This document shows positions 45,743 to 55,309 of a DNA stretch of 64,000 bases, one piece after another; position 1 is the stretch's first letter, and every line of letters begins with the position of its first letter. The stretch covers positions 92,165-156,164 of the forward strand of contig JADKFV010000012.1 of the NCBI GenBank assembly GCA_016717325.1, in the 5' to 3' direction. The DNA is from Bacteroidota bacterium (GTDB lineage Bacteria > Bacteroidota > Bacteroidia > AKYH767-A > OLB10). Under the pieces are notes generated by a model that saw only the letters and a list, made by a program, of their open reading frames with translations, made no database searches and was not told where the DNA came from. A program made the position numbers and the translations under genes.

Positions 45743-48290
45743 TTATGACGCGCTCTTCTTTGGCTTTTTCGGATTGCCATTATTTGCTTTTGTAATTACG
45801 GCTTTCAACTGATTTTGCTCTTTGTCGAAAGTAAGGTCGATAGAATCGCCTTCGGCCAATTCCGATTTAATAATTTCTTCGGCAAGCAAATCTTCAACAT
45901 AACGCTGTATTGCGCGCTTTAATGGTCGGGCACCAAAGTTGCTATCGAAGCCTTTATCACCAATAAAATCTTTTGCTTCAGCATCGAGCGACAATTTATA
46001 TCCCAAGCCTTCTACACGTTTGTATAACGTAGCAAGTTCGATATCAATAATTTTATGAATATCGGCCTTATCCAGTTGATTGAATATTACCACATCATCA
46101 ACACGGTTCAAAAACTCAGGTGCAAAGGCCTTCTTCAATGCATTTTCAATAACACTTTTGGTATTTTCATCTACCGAATTTAATTTTGCTGCTGTAGAAA
46201 AACCTACGCCCATACCAAAATCCTTAAGCTGACGCGAACCAATGTTCGAAGTCATGATAATGATGGCATTTTTGAAATCTACTTTTCGACCAAGACTATC
46301 GGTAAGCTGACCATCGTCAAGCACTTGTAGTAACAAATTGAAAACATCAGGATGTGCTTTTTCAATTTCATCGAGCAATATAACAGCGTAAGGTTTGCGT
46401 CTTACTTTTTCAGTAAGCTGTCCTCCTTCTTCATATCCAACATATCCCGGAGGTGCACCTATAAGGCGACTCACGGCAAATTTTTCCATGTACTCGCTCA
46501 TGTCAATGCGGATAAGCGCATCATCGCTATCGAATAAATAACGGGCAAGCACTTTTGCTAATTCTGTTTTACCAACACCTGTAGGGCCAAGAAAAATAAA
46601 TGAGCCTATAGGGCGATTAGGATCCTTCAATCCGGCACGGTTGCGCTGTATGGCCTTTACCACTTTTTTAATGGCTTCGTCCTGCCCAACTACTTTTCCC
46701 TGCAACTCTGTTGGCATTTGAATTAATCGCGCTGTTTCGGCTTGTGCAATGCGATGCACAGGTACACCACTCATCATGGCTACTACTTCGGCCACGTTTT
46801 CTTCGTTAACTGTAAAGCGTTGCAAGCGGGTATCTTCTTCCCATTTCAATTTTGCTTTTTCCAGTTCATCAATGTATTGCTTTTCGGTATCGCGCAGGCG
46901 TGCAGCCTCTTCGTACCGCTGGCTGCGTACTACCTTACTTTTTTCATTCTTTATTTCCTGAATTTTATTTTCAAGATCGAGAATTTCTTCGGGCACATGT
47001 ATATTATTTAAGTGAACACGCGACCCAGCTTCGTCAAGTGCATCGATGGCTTTATCAGGTAAAAACCTATCGGTGATATAACGGGAAGTAAGCGTAACAC
47101 AAGCCTTTATCGCCTCGGGTGTATAGTTTACATGGTGGTGCTCTTCGTACTTATCTTTTATATTGGTAAGAATTTCAACTGTTTCTTCGGCCGATGTAGG
47201 ATCGACAATTACTTTTTGAAAGCGTCTGTCGAGCGCGCCATCTTTTTCTATGTACTGACGGTATTCATCGAGTGTAGTTGCACCTATACATTGTATTTCG
47301 CCACGTGCCAAAGCAGGTTTGAACATGTTACTTGCATCTAACGAGCCCGATGCGCCACCGGCACCAATGATGGTGTGTATTTCATCAATAAATAAAATTA
47401 CATCGGGGCTTTTTTTCAAGCTCATTCATTACTGCTTTCATACGCTCTTCAAACTGACCACGGTATTTTGTGCCGGCCACCAACGATGCAAGGTCGAGCG
47501 TAACAATGCGTTTGTTAAACAGCACACGCGATACTTTGCGTTGCACAATGCGCAGTGCTAATCCTTCAGCAATGGCCGATTTTCCTACTCCCGGCTCGCC
47601 AATTAAAATTGGATTATTCTTTTTTCTGCGCGATAAAATTTGTGATACACGTTGTATTTCTTTTTCACGGCCAACTATAGCATCAAGTTTTCCTTCTTCG
47701 GCCGACTTGGTAAGGTCGCGACCAAAGTTATCGAGTACCGGAGTTTTTGATTTTGAATCACCCGACTTTTTTGGTGTTGTCATGCCCGGTCCGTCTTCAT
47801 CGCGAGCATAAGGATCATCTTCACCCTGCTGAGGTGTTTCGCTTTTGAAACCATTGCTGCGGCTTACTTCCAACTCTTCACGCACAACATCGTAAGTAAC
47901 TCCATACTGATTGAGTAACTGTGTTGCAATAGTGTCTTCGTCTTTCAAAATTGATAGTAATAAATGTTCGGTTCCTATTACTTCGCTTTTAAAAATCTTT
48001 GCTTCGAGGTAAGTAATCTTCAATGCTTTTTCGGCTTGCTTTGTTAATGGAATATTTTTCAGGTTCGACACATTGCCCGAACTTCCCTTTACAGAGTTTT
48101 CGACAGACCTGCGCAAATCCACCAAATTTATTCCGAGGCTTTTTAAAAATCTTATGGCCATTCCTTCGCCTTCGCGAATGAGACCCAACAATAAATGTTC
48201 TGTACCTATGTAGTCATGACCTAAGCGCAAAGCCTCTTCGCGACTGTATGTGATTACATCTTTTACTCTCGGTGAAAATTTAGCTTCCAT
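45743..48290 (-). CDS. clpC: ClpC-type AAA+ unfoldase, frameshifted
   Basis: Two abutting ORFs together make one ClpC of about 848 residues. The N-terminal part (48290-47385) has two Clp-N repeats ([35 protein letters not shown]) and D1 Walker [14 protein letters not shown]. The rest has the D1 Walker B ([14 protein letters not shown]), an M/UVR-like coiled segment ([20 protein letters not shown]) and a D2 with [10 protein letters not shown] and [13 protein letters not shown]. The break is in seven T at 47410-47416 (plus strand); removing one restores [17 protein letters not shown]. ClpC unfolds substrates for ClpP. Probable sequence error rather than a real split. Confidence 0.9.
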
Positions 48291-48573
48291 ATCTCACAAT
48301 TTTTATTTCTTTTTTATTCTTCGTTATCTACCACAAACAACATGCAATAATAACTTTGGTTTCGAAATGTAAATACTTTTTTACAATAATTATGTAAAAT
48401 GTTTTTTACTTTTTATTAATTAAGCATTTATTGTTCCAATGTTTAATTGATGACAAACTTACTTGATTTTAAAATGCAAAAATTTTATTCCATGAAGTTC
48501 GTATTAATACTTTCAACAGTTATATCAACAATAGAAAATCGAAATAGATATTTGCCAGAAAAAATAAAGACAA

Positions 48574-48936
48574 ATGAACAAACCAACCTTAGTGCTTGGC
48601 GCAAGCGAAAACCCTGAAAGATATAGCAACAAAGCCATAAAGCGACTTGTATCGGCAGGTCATAACGTTTATGCCATTGGTGCGCGCACCGGCAAAGTTG
48701 ATGATACTTTTATCCAAAAAGATAAACAGCCGCTAATTGGCATACACACTGTGACAATATATCTTAACGAACAAAATCAAAAGGAGTATTATGACTATGT
48801 GATTCAATTAAATCCTGAGCGAGTGATTTTTAATCCGGGAGCCGAAAACATAGAATTTGAAAAAATGCTGGAACAAAAAAATATTGAAACCGTTGAAGCT
48901 TGCACCCTGGTAATGCTTAGCATTGGTGCTTTTTAG
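48574..48936 (+). CDS. CoA-binding domain protein
   Basis: 120 residues forming a single Rossmann-like CoA-binding fold: TLVLGASENPERYSNKAIKR at the N-terminus, VYAIGARTG, and NPERVIFNPGAENIEFEKML near the C-terminus. It belongs to the small stand-alone CoA_binding_2 proteins, resembling the ligand-binding domain of succinyl-CoA synthetase. Function unknown. Frame intact; divergent from clpC. Confidence 0.88.
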   Translation: MNKPTLVLGASENPERYSNKAIKRLVSAGHNVYAIGARTGKVDDTFIQKDKQPLIGIHTVTIYLNEQNQKEYYDYVIQLNPERVIFNPGAENIEFEKMLEQKNIETVEACTLVMLSIGAF

Positions 48937-48954
48937 CCAACCAATGAAAAAATA

Positions 48955-49941
48955 TTATCGCAACTTTATTGCATCGCCTTCTTTAAGAACAGGATTTGCC
49001 GGCAACTTATTAAATTTCATCAATCGTTTTAAACGTACACCGTACAATTGTGATATAGAACGCAATGTATCGCCCTTTTTCACAGGGTGAACTTCTTCAT
49101 CAACATAACAATATTTGTAAGCAAGATAAATAATTTCGTCAACCTTCAATATGTCATTGGCCACGGCATCATTGTATCGCAATAAGTCGCGCAATTCCAT
49201 TTGATTTTGCTTTGCCAGTTTGTACCACGAATCGCCACGCTGCACCTTTGTTGCTTTTATATTGTTGTGATTTATTATTAGTTGATTGGTGATTGGGTTA
49301 TTTGTTGATTGGCTATTTGTTATTGGGTTATTGGTTATTGGGGTATTGATTGATTGGTTATTGGTTTTTGGGTTATTGGTTATTGGATCAATGGTAACAG
49401 GTTGTCCGGCAATCATAGTGGTACCATCATAAATATACAATTGGTAGGTTTCTATTAACTTAATTAAACGCTCGGCATAGTTAGGATTGGTAGCGTAACC
49501 GGCAGCTTTAAGCCCTTTGGCCCAACCTTTATAATCTTTAACATCCAAATCGAACAGTGTTTTGTAACGGTCGCGTGAGCGTAAAAAATCGGAATGGTCA
49601 TCAAAAGATGCTTGTGCATGAGGATATTTTCTAAAACACTCGTTGGCCGTTTCATCATCCTGAATAAAAGTTTCGCCCTTCCATTCTTTGTGACATTTAA
49701 TACCAAAATGATTGTTGGCAAGTTTAGCCAAATCGCTGTTGCCACAATCCGACTCGAACAAGCCCTGTGCAAGAGTGATGCTGGCCGGCACGCCATACTT
49801 TTTCATATCGGCTATAGCTGCATCTTTATATTTTTCGATATAAGCTGTTGGCGAACATTTAAGTATAGAATCCTGTGCAAGCGAATTTTGAACATTGGCA
49901 CAAATAACAACAAAGGCACAGCTAATTAAATAATTTTTCAT
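48955..49941 (-). CDS. Secreted glucosaminidase (GH73-like) with two LysM domains
   Basis: 328 residues from the ATG at 49941, which starts a signal peptide (MKNYLISCAFVVICANVQNS). The glucosaminidase-type domain has YGVPASITLAQGLFESDCGN with the catalytic-type glutamate and NNHFGIKCH. A 40-residue linker of N, T, P, I and S follows (TNNPKTNNQSINTP...), encoded by TTATTGGTTATTGGG-like units. Two LysM domains end the protein (VQRGDSWYKLAKQNQ; VKKGDTLRSISQLYGV). It should cut peptidoglycan glycan strands in cell separation or growth. The linker DNA resembles the AACCAATAACC repeats seen at 7664-7710. Confidence 0.9.
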   Translation of the reverse strand: MKNYLISCAFVVICANVQNSLAQDSILKCSPTAYIEKYKDAAIADMKKYGVPASITLAQGLFESDCGNSDLAKLANNHFGIKCHKEWKGETFIQDDETANECFRKYPHAQASFDDHSDFLRSRDRYKTLFDLDVKDYKGWAKGLKAAGYATNPNYAERLIKLIETYQLYIYDGTTMIAGQPVTIDPITNNPKTNNQSINTPITNNPITNSQSTNNPITNQLIINHNNIKATKVQRGDSWYKLAKQNQMELRDLLRYNDAVANDILKVDEIIYLAYKYCYVDEEVHPVKKGDTLRSISQLYGVRLKRLMKFNKLPANPVLKEGDAIKLR

Positions 49942-50200
49942 ATACAAGAATAGATGATGATTAACGTAGAATAGAAATCGATAATTTCCTTTGCTCACAA
50001 AATTATTTTAAAGCCGCCAATCAAAGTTGCACTGCAGCATGACTTAGTAACATTGCATTGTTAATAGTTGTGTAGCAAAAAAATGGCCTCGTTTGTATTA
50101 CACAGCTTTATTTATTTAAGGCTGGTGAAAATAAATTTGATTAGCAGTAATTTTATAATACAATTGCCGTTTCAATTTCAACAATATCATTTTCAAAAAT

Positions 50201-51148
50201 ATGAGGTTACTTAAAAGCGTGTTGGTTTTTGCCATGGTGTTAATTTTCATATTGCCATTGTGTATTCTGGCTACGGGTCAATCAAATGAAAACCTGAGTA
50301 CTACTTATGCAAAGGCTGATAGCATAGGTATTTTTTATGCTGCACAAAATTTCAAAACGCATCAGCAGGCAACTCAGGCATTGATAAGCGGTTGTAAAAC
50401 ACCATTTGAAAAAGCCCGTGCCATTTTTAGTTTTGTTGCGCACCGGGTAAAATATGATTTCAATACAAATGCTTACGAAGCTGATGAAGTGCTGAAACAT
50501 AAATATGCCGTGTGCCAGGGATATGCAAATCTTATAGATGCTATGATGACCGATGCCGGTATCGAATCGAAAGTAATAACAGGCTATACCAAAGCACAGG
50601 TGAACATAACTCACCACGATGTAACGAAAACAAATCACGCATGGAATGCTGTAAAGTTGGACAACACCTGGCAGCAAATAGATGCAACATGGGGTGCAGG
50701 TTCGTACGACTATGGCACAAAAAAATTTACTGCATTGTTCGAAGAAAATTATTTTCTGGCCGATCCCGAAATGATGAAGTACACACATTTTCCACTCGAT
50801 AAAAGTTGGCAATTACTTGATAAGAAAGTGGACGCAACAACGTTTATCAATTATCCTTTTGCATGGCGTGGTTTCGAAATACACAATATCACCAATATAT
50901 CGCCCGATAAGTTTAAGTTGAAGTATAAGGCAGGTGAAAAATTTATTCTTTCGTTCACCTCCGATGAAAATATAGAACAACCACTTATCAATATTGAAGG
51001 TGAACGTTACTCCTACCCTTTCGAATTAAAAAAAATCAGAGACAACCAATATAGCAGCGAAATTGAATTAAAATTTAAAGGAACAAAACAAGTAACTTTC
51101 TTTTTGAACGGAACAGGTGTGGCTACGTATATGGTAACTGTTAATTAG
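50201..51148 (+). CDS. Secreted transglutaminase-like protein
   Basis: 315 residues: a hydrophobic signal (VLVFAMVLIFILPLCILATG), then a transglutaminase-like domain with the Cys-His-Asp triad in AVCQGYANLIDAMM, NHAWNAVKL and QQIDATWGAG, and a C-terminal beta domain. Bacterial members are often peptidases or cyclophane-like cross-linkers rather than true transglutaminases. The substrate is unknown. A hairpin at 51212-51229 downstream may terminate transcription. Confidence 0.85.
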   Translation: MRLLKSVLVFAMVLIFILPLCILATGQSNENLSTTYAKADSIGIFYAAQNFKTHQQATQALISGCKTPFEKARAIFSFVAHRVKYDFNTNAYEADEVLKHKYAVCQGYANLIDAMMTDAGIESKVITGYTKAQVNITHHDVTKTNHAWNAVKLDNTWQQIDATWGAGSYDYGTKKFTALFEENYFLADPEMMKYTHFPLDKSWQLLDKKVDATTFINYPFAWRGFEIHNITNISPDKFKLKYKAGEKFILSFTSDENIEQPLINIEGERYSYPFELKKIRDNQYSSEIELKFKGTKQVTFFLNGTGVATYMVTVN

Positions 51149-51184
51149 TTTGAAGTTTAAAGTTTTGAGTTTGAAGTTTTGAGT

Positions 51185-51299
51185 TTTTAGTCCCGACACT
51201 ACGGTCAGGATGCCGACCAAGGTGTCGGCATTTTCGTTAATTAATTTCAGAGTCTCTCATGCCTTTGAAAACAAAAAATAAATGAGGACTCTGAAATTA
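51185..51299. repeat. Hairpin cluster: REP-like unit and a 13-bp inverted repeat
   Basis: A degenerate copy of the 55.3-56.2 kb palindrome (CCGACACTACGGTCAGG) is followed by GCCGAC/GTCGGC arms (51212-51217 and 51224-51229). Next TAATTTCAGAGTC at 51242-51254 is matched perfectly by GACTCTGAAATTA at 51287-51299. The latter element recurs, inverted, at 55351-55401 with similar internal sequence (CTCTCATGCC). A role as terminator between the two convergent genes is plausible. Confidence 0.7.
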
Positions 51300-51408
51300 G
51301 CATTCATCCTCTTTCCTCACCTAATACGGGTAGGTAAAAAATAATTCCAATTAGTTTCGCAAAAGATTACAGCAGTTGCTAAATACCGCAAGCAAAATAT
51401 ATTTGTTT

Positions 51409-52665
51409 TTATTCGGCCTTTTTGGTTGAAGAAAAATGTAAAGCAAAAAACATCAGCACAAATGGAATGAATGGTGCTTTGTACCTTACCATAGCGCCCA
51501 ATACTGGTGTTGTGTAACCTATTATCAACAAAGATAAAATTGCGAAACAAAGTATACATATTGATAGCATGGCATAGCTTTTATTCCATTTAAAATTTAG
51601 GATTAAAAAAATAATAGTGGCCAACAAAAAAATATTTTCTAAAGATAACAAACCAAAAACCGGAGTGGAAAAATTAAGTGGCATACAAATTATATTGAAC
51701 AATGCTTGTGGTGCATGTATTAAAAAAGAAAATAAATCAGGCTCAAACTGAGGTGCTTTTATTAAGGAAATAGCATGAGAATCGCGGGCCATGTTTTCGA
51801 AATTGATTCGCTTGTTGTACATAAACGTAACAACATCAAACACAAAATAATTTATGAAACAAAATATCACAAAGCCCAATACAAAAATAGAAAGCAGCTG
51901 ACCCATTTTAATAGTCCGGGCGTTACTCAATAAAATAAAAACTAACAACACCGGAATCAACAGCAGAACATAATAAATCTTGATAGTAAACAAAAGCAAT
52001 AAAAGGATTAAAGCAATAATACCTTTTGTGAAACTTCGTGACTGATAATATTGGTAGCAACTAAAAATAAAAAAGCCTGCAACGGCAACCAAAAATGTTT
52101 CTTTGAAACATGCTGAAGTCCAAAACAAAAAAGATGGCCATGCACAACATGCAGCAAAAATAATCTTTGATTTATTTGCATCATTTATGGCACATACGCC
52201 TGCAATAGTTTTGTACAAAGCTATGCTTCCCGCAAACGAAAAAAATGAATACCACAGGCATTGCACTAAATAATATCCCTGAGTAAAAACCAACAACAAA
52301 ACATTAGCACGAATTAATGTTCGGGTATCGTTATACATGGTATCGTAATTATTCCATACTTCTAAATTGGTGACTTCTATTGGTTGTTGGTGACTATCAT
52401 AAATGCCAAAGAAAATATCAATGGCGAGTTTAAAATCATCGAATATAAAATTCCATATCGATTGCGTATCGCGTAGCATGGCATATGTATCGGGATTGAC
52501 CCCATATTTATAAAACAAATAATGATGAACGAAAATGAAAATAATTTTTACCCCGAACAGTATGCCTAATAATTTGATTGAAATATTATTCAACTTAAAA
52601 AAAGCCTGCTTGAATATCAGGCCAAAAAAGGCCGCAGCTGTAAGCAGAAATAAAAACGCCTGCAT
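51409..52665 (-). CDS. Polytopic membrane protein, paralogue of the next upstream gene
   Basis: 418 residues with about ten transmembrane segments. The motif PSFLFWTSACFKETFLVAVA near residues 163-182 corresponds to PSIIFWTSGVLKESLVMFAL in the neighbouring protein, and each also has a long acidic soluble loop near the N-terminus. The topology resembles Wzy/EpsG-type polysaccharide polymerases, but no diagnostic motif is present. The ATG overlaps the upstream stop (TGATG), so the two are translated together. Confidence 0.75.
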   Translation of the reverse strand: MQAFLFLLTAAAFFGLIFKQAFFKLNNISIKLLGILFGVKIIFIFVHHYLFYKYGVNPDTYAMLRDTQSIWNFIFDDFKLAIDIFFGIYDSHQQPIEVTNLEVWNNYDTMYNDTRTLIRANVLLLVFTQGYYLVQCLWYSFFSFAGSIALYKTIAGVCAINDANKSKIIFAACCAWPSFLFWTSACFKETFLVAVAGFFIFSCYQYYQSRSFTKGIIALILLLLLFTIKIYYVLLLIPVLLVFILLSNARTIKMGQLLSIFVLGFVIFCFINYFVFDVVTFMYNKRINFENMARDSHAISLIKAPQFEPDLFSFLIHAPQALFNIICMPLNFSTPVFGLLSLENIFLLATIIFLILNFKWNKSYAMLSICILCFAILSLLIIGYTTPVLGAMVRYKAPFIPFVLMFFALHFSSTKKAE

Positions 52666-53975
52666 CAGAGTTTAAAATATTTTTCAATGCGCGGAAAACG
52701 TACGAACAATTTTTCGTAGTCGATATTGCATAATAATATTGCCATCAATATGGGAAGCACCACCGATTTGTAACGTACAAATGCACCTTCAACAGGCACG
52801 GTTAAACCTATAAGTGTAAACGTGGCAATTACCACAAACAATCCAAAATAATTCCACTGTCCAATCAACACACTATTGCGCTTGCGAAACAGTAAGGCCG
52901 ACACTATTAAAATCCATATGTACATATTTTCTAATGCCGATAAAAAAACCAATGGCGAACTTATCTTAAAAATATTGGGACGTACGATTACTTCCATCAG
53001 TGCCACCGGTGCAGCTTTTAGCAGACTTACAATATCATTAAACTGTGGAACCTCAAAATAACTACCGGCTTTCATTGTATGCGCAAGCAACTCAAATGCT
53101 TCCCGTTTATTCATTAACGCATGCAAAGCATCGGCACGGGGATTTATGTATTTGAACATAAACAATCCCAATAAAAATATTATTGAAAAAAGAATCCATG
53201 TAAGGCCTTTCATTTTTTGAAAAAATAATACTCGCTGCGTTAATAATAATATCATCATGGCCGGCAATAAAATGATGAGCAAATAAAACTTTAGCAACAT
53301 CAATATAATAAAGCCTAATGAGAAGGAGAATAAATGATACCAAATGGCACTATTAAAATAAAACCGCATATAGCTGTAAAGAAAAATTCCCAAAGCAAAC
53401 ATTACAAGCGATTCTTTCAGCACTCCCGATGTCCAGAAAATAATAGATGGCAAAGTGAAAACAGAAATAAATACAATGCCCTGATACACTTTATAAATTT
53501 TATTAAACACCTTGAACATAGCAGTAAGGCCAACGAAAGACAAGAAGGTAAACAGGATTAGATGCACGTAATAATCGCCCAAAGAAATAAAACCGATTGC
53601 AGCGTTAAGGATAATCATAACGCGGTTATTATTGTAAACATTGCCGGGCGACTCCCAGTTATTCATTGCAATTTTATACTTATATAAAGATGCTGTATCG
53701 TGACCGGTGATGAATGCAAAAAAATCGTTGACATTGTGTTCAAACATTTGAATAAGCACATTGCTATCGTCAAAATACCTGAATATATCGGCCACATGGC
53801 GGTCGGGATAAAAATAAGTATATATAAAAGTCATGACAAGTGCAGCCGCAAGCTTTAGTAAAAATGCCAACTGAAAATTTAGTACATGTACCCTCCGCGA
53901 ATAAAAGAAACCACTATTGCCTATAATAATAAGGCAAAATAGTATCCACAGAAAACGGTACAATATTAAAGTCAT
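52665..53975 (-). CDS. Polytopic membrane protein, EpsG/Wzy-like topology
   Basis: About 436 residues from the ATG at 53975 (the frame opens two codons earlier at a TTG), with ten to twelve transmembrane helices. Conserved-looking pieces are YFYPDRHVADIFRYFDDSNV, NNWESPGNVYNNNRVMIILN and PSIIFWTSGVLKES. The pair with the downstream paralogue may be heteromeric subunits of a glycan polymerase or transporter (inference). No glycosyltransferase gene is nearby, which argues against an ordinary polysaccharide cluster. Confidence 0.75.
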   Translation of the reverse strand: MTLILYRFLWILFCLIIIGNSGFFYSRRVHVLNFQLAFLLKLAAALVMTFIYTYFYPDRHVADIFRYFDDSNVLIQMFEHNVNDFFAFITGHDTASLYKYKIAMNNWESPGNVYNNNRVMIILNAAIGFISLGDYYVHLILFTFLSFVGLTAMFKVFNKIYKVYQGIVFISVFTLPSIIFWTSGVLKESLVMFALGIFLYSYMRFYFNSAIWYHLFSFSLGFIILMLLKFYLLIILLPAMMILLLTQRVLFFQKMKGLTWILFSIIFLLGLFMFKYINPRADALHALMNKREAFELLAHTMKAGSYFEVPQFNDIVSLLKAAPVALMEVIVRPNIFKISSPLVFLSALENMYIWILIVSALLFRKRNSVLIGQWNYFGLFVVIATFTLIGLTVPVEGAFVRYKSVVLPILMAILLCNIDYEKLFVRFPRIEKYFKL

Positions 53976-54062
53976 ATACAAGGAGAAAAAAAGATTGGTA
54001 AAAATAACAAAGCCATTGCAATGATAAACATTACAATGGCTAAAAAAATATGTGAAGGGTAA

Positions 54063-55121
54063 TTACTTTTTAGTTTTCGACATCACCCACTGTGCAACTT
54101 TAGGTGCCAATTCGCGCTGACTCTTAGCGCCAACAAACACACCTATATGTCCACCGGGAAATGCATACAACTCCTTATCCTTACTGCCAATGTGCTTTTG
54201 AACTGAAGTGGTAGAGTCGTTTGGAATAATATTATCTTCGGTGGCGTATACATTTAAAAACGGCATCGTGACATTTTTCAAATCTATTTTTTGTCCGCCC
54301 AGTTCCATTTTACCCTGAACAAGCAGGTTATCGCGAAACAAATCTTTTATATACTTACGAAACATTTCTCCGGCCAAATCAGGACAATCATTTTTCCATT
54401 TTTCCATACGCAAAAAGTTCAAAATCTTCTCACGGTCTTCCAGCGAATCCATCATACCCAAATATTTACTTATATCCATTGATGGCTTCAGCATTCCAAA
54501 AGCCATATTGAGCATATCGGCTGGTATTACTCCAAGGGTGTCAACCATTGTATCTATATCGATGTACTTTGTCCATTTGTACAACATATTGTTGTTGTCC
54601 GAAAAATCGAACGGAGCTACGTATACAGTTAGGGATAATAATTTTTCGGGATACAGTGCAGCATAAATTGTGGAGAATGTGCCCGACTGGCAAATGCCCA
54701 TTTTATGTATTTTTTCTACTCCATGTGCGTCACGAATAAAATCAACAGCATCGTTCATATATCCCAGTATATAATCTTCCATAGTAAGGTAGCGGTCCAT
54801 TTTGCCCGGATAGCCCCAATCCATGATATAAATATCGAGACCTTCGTCCAGCAATTTTTTCATCAGGCTACGGTCCTGCTGTAAATCAAGCACATCGTGC
54901 CTGTTCATAATGGCAAACGATACCAATACCGGCACTTTACATTTGGCAGGCGTAGCGCGGTCATAATGGTACAACTTAACTTTATCGCGCTGCCACACCA
55001 GTGTTTTAGGGGTAATGGCTACATCTACTTCATCTATTGTTTGCAATGTTTGGTAGCCCTTCATCAATTTTTGATTCACGTGGCTTACGTCTTCCATCAC
55101 TTCATTTGCATTTACTGTCAT
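54063..55121 (-). CDS. phaC: Polyhydroxyalkanoate synthase, class III PhaC-like
   Basis: 352 residues, the short class III length. The alpha/beta-hydrolase core has the nucleophile C144 in MGICQSGTFS, the aspartate in YATEDNIIPND and the histidine in FPGGHIGVF. DWGYPGKMDRYLTMEDYI is the family block. The nucleophile box is usually G-x-C-x-G-G; here the fifth position is serine (GICQSG). Class III synthases need a PhaE partner, and none is encoded in the window. It would polymerise 3-hydroxyacyl-CoA into storage granules. Confidence 0.85.
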   Translation of the reverse strand: MTVNANEVMEDVSHVNQKLMKGYQTLQTIDEVDVAITPKTLVWQRDKVKLYHYDRATPAKCKVPVLVSFAIMNRHDVLDLQQDRSLMKKLLDEGLDIYIMDWGYPGKMDRYLTMEDYILGYMNDAVDFIRDAHGVEKIHKMGICQSGTFSTIYAALYPEKLLSLTVYVAPFDFSDNNNMLYKWTKYIDIDTMVDTLGVIPADMLNMAFGMLKPSMDISKYLGMMDSLEDREKILNFLRMEKWKNDCPDLAGEMFRKYIKDLFRDNLLVQGKMELGGQKIDLKNVTMPFLNVYATEDNIIPNDSTTSVQKHIGSKDKELYAFPGGHIGVFVGAKSQRELAPKVAQWVMSKTKK

Positions 55122-55309
55122 TGTGTTTTTATTTTAATTTGCCGCGAAGGTAGAAATATGTTTTGAGCAGCAAAAAATACCATTCAAAATTGAGGGTGAA
55201 TTGAAAGTTTATGGTGAAAAACAAAAACATATCAGTCGCTATTATCTGTGTTTCATTGAATGCATTTATGCAAAAAGCATTTTAATTTATTCGGTTTTCA
55301 TTCGTGCAT

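Noticed and set aside
47385..47425. Programmed ribosomal frameshift in clpC
   Set aside because: ClpC is not known to use one; the seven-T run lacks a convincing stimulatory structure and many other genes show similar homopolymer breaks.
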